A DNA stretch of 30,072 nt, from positions 1 through 30,072 of IMG/VR virus record IMGVR_UViG_3300046675_000555. One strand, written 5' to 3'. A model generated the notes under the pieces. It was not told the DNA's origin, did not search any database, and saw nothing but the letters and a program-made list of their open reading frames with translations. The position numbers and the translations under genes are program-made. This stretch comes from a virus. This document shows positions 26,136 to 30,072 of the stretch, piece by piece (positions within the stretch are counted from its first letter, which is position 1; every line of letters begins with the position of its first letter).

Positions 26136-29100
26136 GGCGTGCCATCCATCGAGTGGCCCGGCTGTAGGTTGGAGTATGAATAGACGATCTCCGAGTGCGC
26201 CGGCTTCCAGCGATTGAACAGGCAGTCCTGGTCAATGAATAACCCGATGCGCAGGTGGGGGTCTACTCCGGCCTGGCCCTGGCTTGCGCGGAACCAATTC
26301 AGGCTCGCATTAGTGACGTGGATGGTCCAATAGAACCTCATCTCTGGCCGCCCGATCTGCCAGCGGGGGCTCTTGTGGTCCTGGCTAAGTGCGCTGGTGT
26401 CCCCGCACTGGCTGATGCCGACCATGAACGGCGAGTACTCCTCGATCAGGACCTGGTAGCCCATCCACTCTGCGACGCTATAGAAGAAGGAGCGCGACTG
26501 GCCGCCCATCAGCGTCATCTTCATAACGAGCATGTCTCGCCGCTCGCCAATGGTCGCCGTCTCCTTGAAGCATGGGTCGGGCAGTCCCCAGGCCCGCTCC
26601 CAGTCCGGCAGTAGCTCGAGAGTCGACCGCGGGTCCGACTCTATCTCGAGGAGGTCTGCGGCGCGGCCGTCTACGAAGCCGTAGTACCTGCCCAGGCCGG
26701 TCACGGTCTTGACCAGCGTTGACTCATGGCGCCTCGGCCACGCCTGCCCCTTTGGCAAGAGGTCCATCAGCGCGTACGCGTAGTCGTCGCCAGACCTCCG
26801 CACGTGGCGGTCCATATCGGTGGGGTAGGTTGGCGGCGGCTGGGGCATGCGCCCCGGCTCACCGAGGTCTGGCGGCTCCGGCACCAGATCATCGGCATAG
26901 AGGATTTGCGGGTGCTGTTGCAGCACCGGGTCGATAGGAACATCCGGCGAGCCGGTGACGAGGTTGTTAGCACGCAGCACACCGATCGAATAGCCAAGCC
27001 CGAGGTACGGCGAGCTAGTGACAAGGTCGATTGCGTGCGGGATTGCATAGAAGTGCGCGAGGGCGGGCGTCCCGAGCACCGGGCTAGACGTGACGAGGTC
27101 GAGCGCCGCCATGCTGCCGCCGAGGCCGGGAGACCCGAGCGCAGGCGACGACGGCGCAAGCGGAGTCCCGTAGAACAGGTAACCGTAGGGCGCATTCGGC
27201 GGCGAGAAGTTGTTGGTCCACCGCGCCACGCCCTTGGTGACGCGGATTTCGTCTAAGTAGCCGTTGACGCAATTTGCGCCGCTTGGATTGTATGAGTTGC
27301 CGCCGATGAACGGCAGTCCCGCGCTTATCGCATAGTTGTTCGCATCGACGTAGCTTGCACCTTCCTGCATTCCATTCAGATAGAGCTTAGTGACCCCTGC
27401 CGAGCGAACGAGCGCGACGTGATACCAGACGTTCGCAGATAGAGTTGTCGATCCAGTGATTATACCCGCCGCATTTACTAAAACCCAAAGGACGCCATTA
27501 GTTGTGTAGATAGTTGGATGTGTAAACGAGTTAACACCGCTCGGGCGCCCATCGTAGATGATTACTGCATTACTCGGATTATTAAGGTTCGCCCAAAAAT
27601 CAATCGTGAAGTCACCGGTGCCATAGGCAAAATCATTAGAGCCATCCAGCGCCAGACCGCAATTTGCGCTCCCGTCGAAGATCGCCGCTGCGCTACCAAA
27701 CTTTTCTTGTGCAACAGAAAGCTGTGCAGTTCCGTGGATCGTGACCGGGTGATTGCGCCCCGACGTGTCCGGAATGACGGTCGAGCCGTTGAAGCCGTCG
27801 CAGTGCAGCAGCAGTACGGTCGCGGCGTCGATAGACTGCAGCGGCCATGCGGCGCCGAGGACGGGTGAGGCTGGCGCGAGTGGCTGTGCGAAGAACTGAT
27901 ATGGCGGGTACGGCGCAGTCGGTGGCGAGAAGTTCGTCGTCCAGCGGGCAACCCGCGAGACGCGGATTTCATCCATGAAGCCGTTGAAGCAACCGGGCGG
28001 GTAGGCTGGCCCCGAGGCGCCGATGCGCGGATAGCCGCCAGCGCCAACCGCGTAGTTGTTGGCGTCGGTGTAGATCGGGCCTTCCTGTACGCCGTTGACG
28101 TAGAGTTTGGTGACACCTGCCGCGCGAACGGCAGCGACGTGGTACCACACGCCAGTCGTGGCTACGGTCGTGCCGGTGATCGGGATCGCGCCATCGTAGC
28201 CGAACTGGAATTTGTTCGTTAGCCCGTCGATTACAACAAACGGTGCGACGGTCGCCCCGGCATCGCGGCTATCGTAGATGATGAATGTCGCGCCCGTTGT
28301 GGACGGCAATCCCACCAGATTGACCCACGCCTCTATGGTGAAATCGCCAAGGCCGAACGCAAAGTCTACTCCGCTATCGAGCGATAGGTAAGAGGCTGTC
28401 GTTCCTCCAAACTCAGCGCCTCCTCCGCCAAACCTTGCAGCGCCAGTATTGTTGTTGACCCGCGTGCCGCCGTTCGACGTAACTGCGTGGTTCTTGCCCG
28501 AGTAGTCGGTGAATGTGGTTGCGAACTGCGTTCCCTCGCAGTGCAGCAGCAGGACCGTGTTGCCGTCCTGCTTCGTCAGTCCCGGCAGACCCAGCGGAGC
28601 CGCGCCGACCATCGGCGTAGGTGTGTACGGCGCAGCCGGTGGCGTGAAGGCGCCGGTCCACAGCGCGCGGCCCTTGGTGACGCGCACTTCGTCCATGTAC
28701 CCGTAAGTACCGAGAAGTGGATAAACACTCGCGCCGATCTGAGTGTAATTCCGCGTATCGGCGATACTGCCTTGAGACACGCCGTCAAGATAAAGAGTAG
28801 AGGTTCCGCCCGAGCGCACCAGGGCAATGTGGTGCCAGACATTGGCGGTGATTGCGGTCGTACCAAGTATAAGGCCAGAGGAATAGACGACATTATTGCT
28901 GTGGGCTAACGCAAGACCGACGTTCGCTTCCGACCCAGTGGCATACGGCCAGTAGATGATGAAGTCGGCACCTACGACAGACGGAAGGGCCGTCAAATAG
29001 AGCCAGAGGTCAATCGTAAAGTCGTTGGTGCCGAAAAGAAAATCAACACTCGAGTCAGCTATCAGAACGCCATTCTGGTCCGGCGCGTTAAACGAGGCAC

Positions 29101-30072
29101 CACCAAACTTTGACTGCGCAGTGGAGATAGCATAGCTGGCGTTTCCAGTGTTTGACGCAACCGCATGGCGCGCCGTCGCATCAGTGATGGTCTGCGAGCC
29201 GTTTGCCCCATCCATGTGGAGCAACATGACGGTGCCGTCCGCAGACGGCGCGAGCCCCAGCGGAACGAAATAGTACGGAGGGAACGGTGCTACTGATGGC
29301 GTGAAGTTTGCGGTGTAGCGTGCACCTCTTGAGATACGATACTCGTCAATGTAGCAGTTTGCGCAGGGGCCGTAGTTGATCGTTGCATATGTGTTGGTAT
29401 ACGAATAGGTGTCTGCGAAGGTGCCGCCCTCCGACACGCCGTTGACGTAGACCCGAGAGACTTGCAGATAGCGGACGAGCGCGACGTGGACCCACTGATT
29501 GACCGGGATTGGCGTCGTCGTAGTAATGCGCGCGCCCTGCTGCGTATAATACTGAACGACCTCTGCCGACCCATTCCAGAAGAAGCCGAGATATGGGTTG
29601 TTCGCATCACCAACCTGTCGGCCATCATAGATGCCGCCATCGTAACCGACGTTCCGGAACGAGTTGACCCAAATCCACGCCTCAATCGTAAAGTCGTCAG
29701 TCCCAAAACCAAAATCAGCGTGGGGTACAGTATTGTCAGTTACGACATAGGACGAGGCCGATCCGTCACACGAGAGCGAGCCGGAGCCAATCTTAGACCG
29801 CGCTGACGTTAGTATCGCACTGCTTTGCAGATTGACCGCGTGGCGACCGGCACTGTCCGGCGCATATGGGCCATCAAAGTGCAGCAGTAGCGAGGTCGAG
29901 AGCGGAGTGGCGACGAGAGACGCCGTGTAGGTGATCGAAACATAGCCAGTGCCAGCCGTGACGCCGTCGCCAGCGTCGGTTCCTGCCTGTCCGACGACGA
30001 CGGTGATGTTTGCCGAGGCGGCAGGAGCGCCGCCGTCGCTTGGCGCCCATGTCTGAGTGACCCTACCTCCTG
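26132..30072 (-). CDS. giant tail protein: LamG-like lectin repeats fused to YmfQ/Mu gp48-like baseplate domain (N-terminus outside window)
   Basis: The frame is open to the right edge, so at least 1312 residues are visible. In protein order: a Gly-rich tail segment (A-N-I-T-V-V-V-G-Q-A-G), four LamG-type jelly-roll repeats (about 29900-29300, 29230-28620, 28570-27900 and 27850-27190), a linker with several L-V-T-S-S-P-x-L-G repeats (about 27180-26880), and a C-terminal DUF2313/YmfQ-like domain (from about 26820). Repeat hallmarks are L-L-L-H-x-D/E-G, D-F-T-I-x-x-W, H-V-A-L-V-R, L-Y-x-N-G and D-E-I-R-V-T/S. The last domain normally belongs to a baseplate protein. It is probably the receptor-binding protein, recognising surface glycan or protein. 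Confidence 0.85.
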   Translation of the reverse strand, partial: GGRVTQTWAPSDGGAPAASANITVVVGQAGTDAGDGVTAGTGYVSITYTASLVATPLSTSLLLHFDGPYAPDSAGRHAVNLQSSAILTSARSKIGSGSLSCDGSASSYVVTDNTVPHADFGFGTDDFTIEAWIWVNSFRNVGYDGGIYDGRQVGDANNPYLGFFWNGSAEVVQYYTQQGARITTTTPIPVNQWVHVALVRYLQVSRVYVNGVSEGGTFADTYSYTNTYATINYGPCANCYIDEYRISRGARYTANFTPSVAPFPPYYFVPLGLAPSADGTVMLLHMDGANGSQTITDATARHAVASNTGNASYAISTAQSKFGGASFNAPDQNGVLIADSSVDFLFGTNDFTIDLWLYLTALPSVVGADFIIYWPYATGSEANVGLALAHSNNVVYSSGLILGTTAITANVWHHIALVRSGGTSTLYLDGVSQGSIADTRNYTQIGASVYPLLGTYGYMDEVRVTKGRALWTGAFTPPAAPYTPTPMVGAAPLGLPGLTKQDGNTVLLLHCEGTQFATTFTDYSGKNHAVTSNGGTRVNNNTGAARFGGGGAEFGGTTASYLSLDSGVDFAFGLGDFTIEAWVNLVGLPSTTGATFIIYDSRDAGATVAPFVVIDGLTNKFQFGYDGAIPITGTTVATTGVWYHVAAVRAAGVTKLYVNGVQEGPIYTDANNYAVGAGGYPRIGASGPAYPPGCFNGFMDEIRVSRVARWTTNFSPPTAPYPPYQFFAQPLAPASPVLGAAWPLQSIDAATVLLLHCDGFNGSTVIPDTSGRNHPVTIHGTAQLSVAQEKFGSAAAIFDGSANCGLALDGSNDFAYGTGDFTIDFWANLNNPSNAVIIYDGRPSGVNSFTHPTIYTTNGVLWVLVNAAGIITGSTTLSANVWYHVALVRSAGVTKLYLNGMQEGASYVDANNYAISAGLPFIGGNSYNPSGANCVNGYLDEIRVTKGVARWTNNFSPPNAPYGYLFYGTPLAPSSPALGSPGLGGSMAALDLVTSSPVLGTPALAHFYAIPHAIDLVTSSPYLGLGYSIGVLRANNLVTGSPDVPIDPVLQQHPQILYADDLVPEPPDLGEPGRMPQPPPTYPTDMDRHVRRSGDDYAYALMDLLPKGQAWPRRHESTLVKTVTGLGRYYGFVDGRAADLLEIESDPRSTLELLPDWERAWGLPDPCFKETATIGERRDMLVMKMTLMGGQSRSFFYSVAEWMGYQVLIEEYSPFMVGISQCGDTSALSQDHKSPRWQIGRPEMRFYWTIHVTNASLNWFRASQGQAGVDPHLRIGLFIDQDCLFNRWKPAHSEIVYSYSNLQPGHSMDGTP

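Noticed and set aside
26726-28909. Several plus-strand frames opposite the tail protein
   Set aside because: The minus-strand LamG and baseplate reading is continuous and motif-rich; the plus frames are Arg-rich shadows.
29437-29437. GTG at 29437 as the start of the tail protein
   Set aside because: The codon is the Val of a V-Y-V-N-G-V strand inside a LamG repeat, and the frame stays open to the right edge, so it is internal.
1-30072. CRISPR array or transposon
   Set aside because: No regularly spaced repeats and no transposase or terminal inverted repeats were found; the only mobile-type element is the HNH intein.

Overview
The window looks like part of the genome of a tailed bacteriophage or prophage. 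Small genes are tightly packed, often with ATGA, GTGA or TAATG start-stop overlaps. Replication genes lie on the left, a lysis and tail block lies on the right on the opposite strand, and there are no rRNA, tRNA, CRISPR or ordinary metabolic genes. The sequence is GC-rich, and the phage-type genes use the Arg codon AGG freely. Two encoded proteins carry a C-terminal sorting signal of the form P-x-P-x-x-G-A-G-L-P-G-L followed by a short hydrophobic stretch and an Arg/Lys tail. I know this form from alphaproteobacteria of the Bradyrhizobium/Rhodopseudomonas group. That host assignment is inference; nothing in the window names the host.

Layout. Positions 1-5496 (+) form a replication block: a DEDDh proofreading exonuclease cut by the left edge, two small proteins, a phage DNA polymerase III alpha subunit interrupted by two inteins only six residues apart, another small protein, and a PD-(D/E)XK-like nuclease. 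Positions 5497-6200 are non-coding and contain a sigma70-like promoter, a 15-bp inverted repeat and a run of hairpins. Positions 6201-9591 (+) hold small accessory proteins: a winged-helix-like protein, a C39-like putative cysteine peptidase, a DUF6011-type zinc protein and others. Many of these genes share a purine-rich leader and Shine-Dalgarno module, AAGCAAGAAAGGAA.

Positions 9592-14010 look like cargo. There are two predicted secreted proteins with PEP-CTERM-like sorting tails, the second with a Cys/Gln pair typical of thioester domains, followed by a zinc ribbon, a short membrane peptide, a helix-turn-helix protein whose gene contains a perfect 23-bp palindrome, and several small genes with apparent frameshifts. 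Intrinsic terminators separate most of these units. Positions 14041-22527 (+) are a long operon of small phage genes. It includes two more winged-helix-like proteins, a SNF2-type helicase, an AP2-like DNA-binding protein, AlpA-like and XRE-like regulators, small membrane proteins and a coiled-coil gene with host-like codon use.

Positions 22528-22868 are a convergent intergenic region full of CCTAGG palindromes and one clear terminator for the rightward operon. From 30072 back to 22869 (-) lies a tail and lysis operon. It starts with a very large tail protein, truncated by the right edge, that fuses four LamG-like lectin domains to a Mu gp48/YmfQ-like baseplate domain. A 33-residue basic peptide, a membrane/coiled-coil protein, two unknown proteins, a peptidoglycan-binding endolysin, an Amidase_3 amidase and a small protein follow.

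How it fits together: the exonuclease, polymerase, nuclease and helicase would form a partly self-sufficient replication set. The small-gene operons are early takeover or regulatory genes. The right-hand operon makes the adsorption structure and the lysis enzymes. The most unusual items are the tandem inteins in the polymerase (one at the insertion site used by the cyanobacterial split DnaE intein), the predicted secreted sorting-signal proteins in phage DNA, the 23-bp palindrome, the repeated leader hairpins, and the LamG-baseplate fusion.
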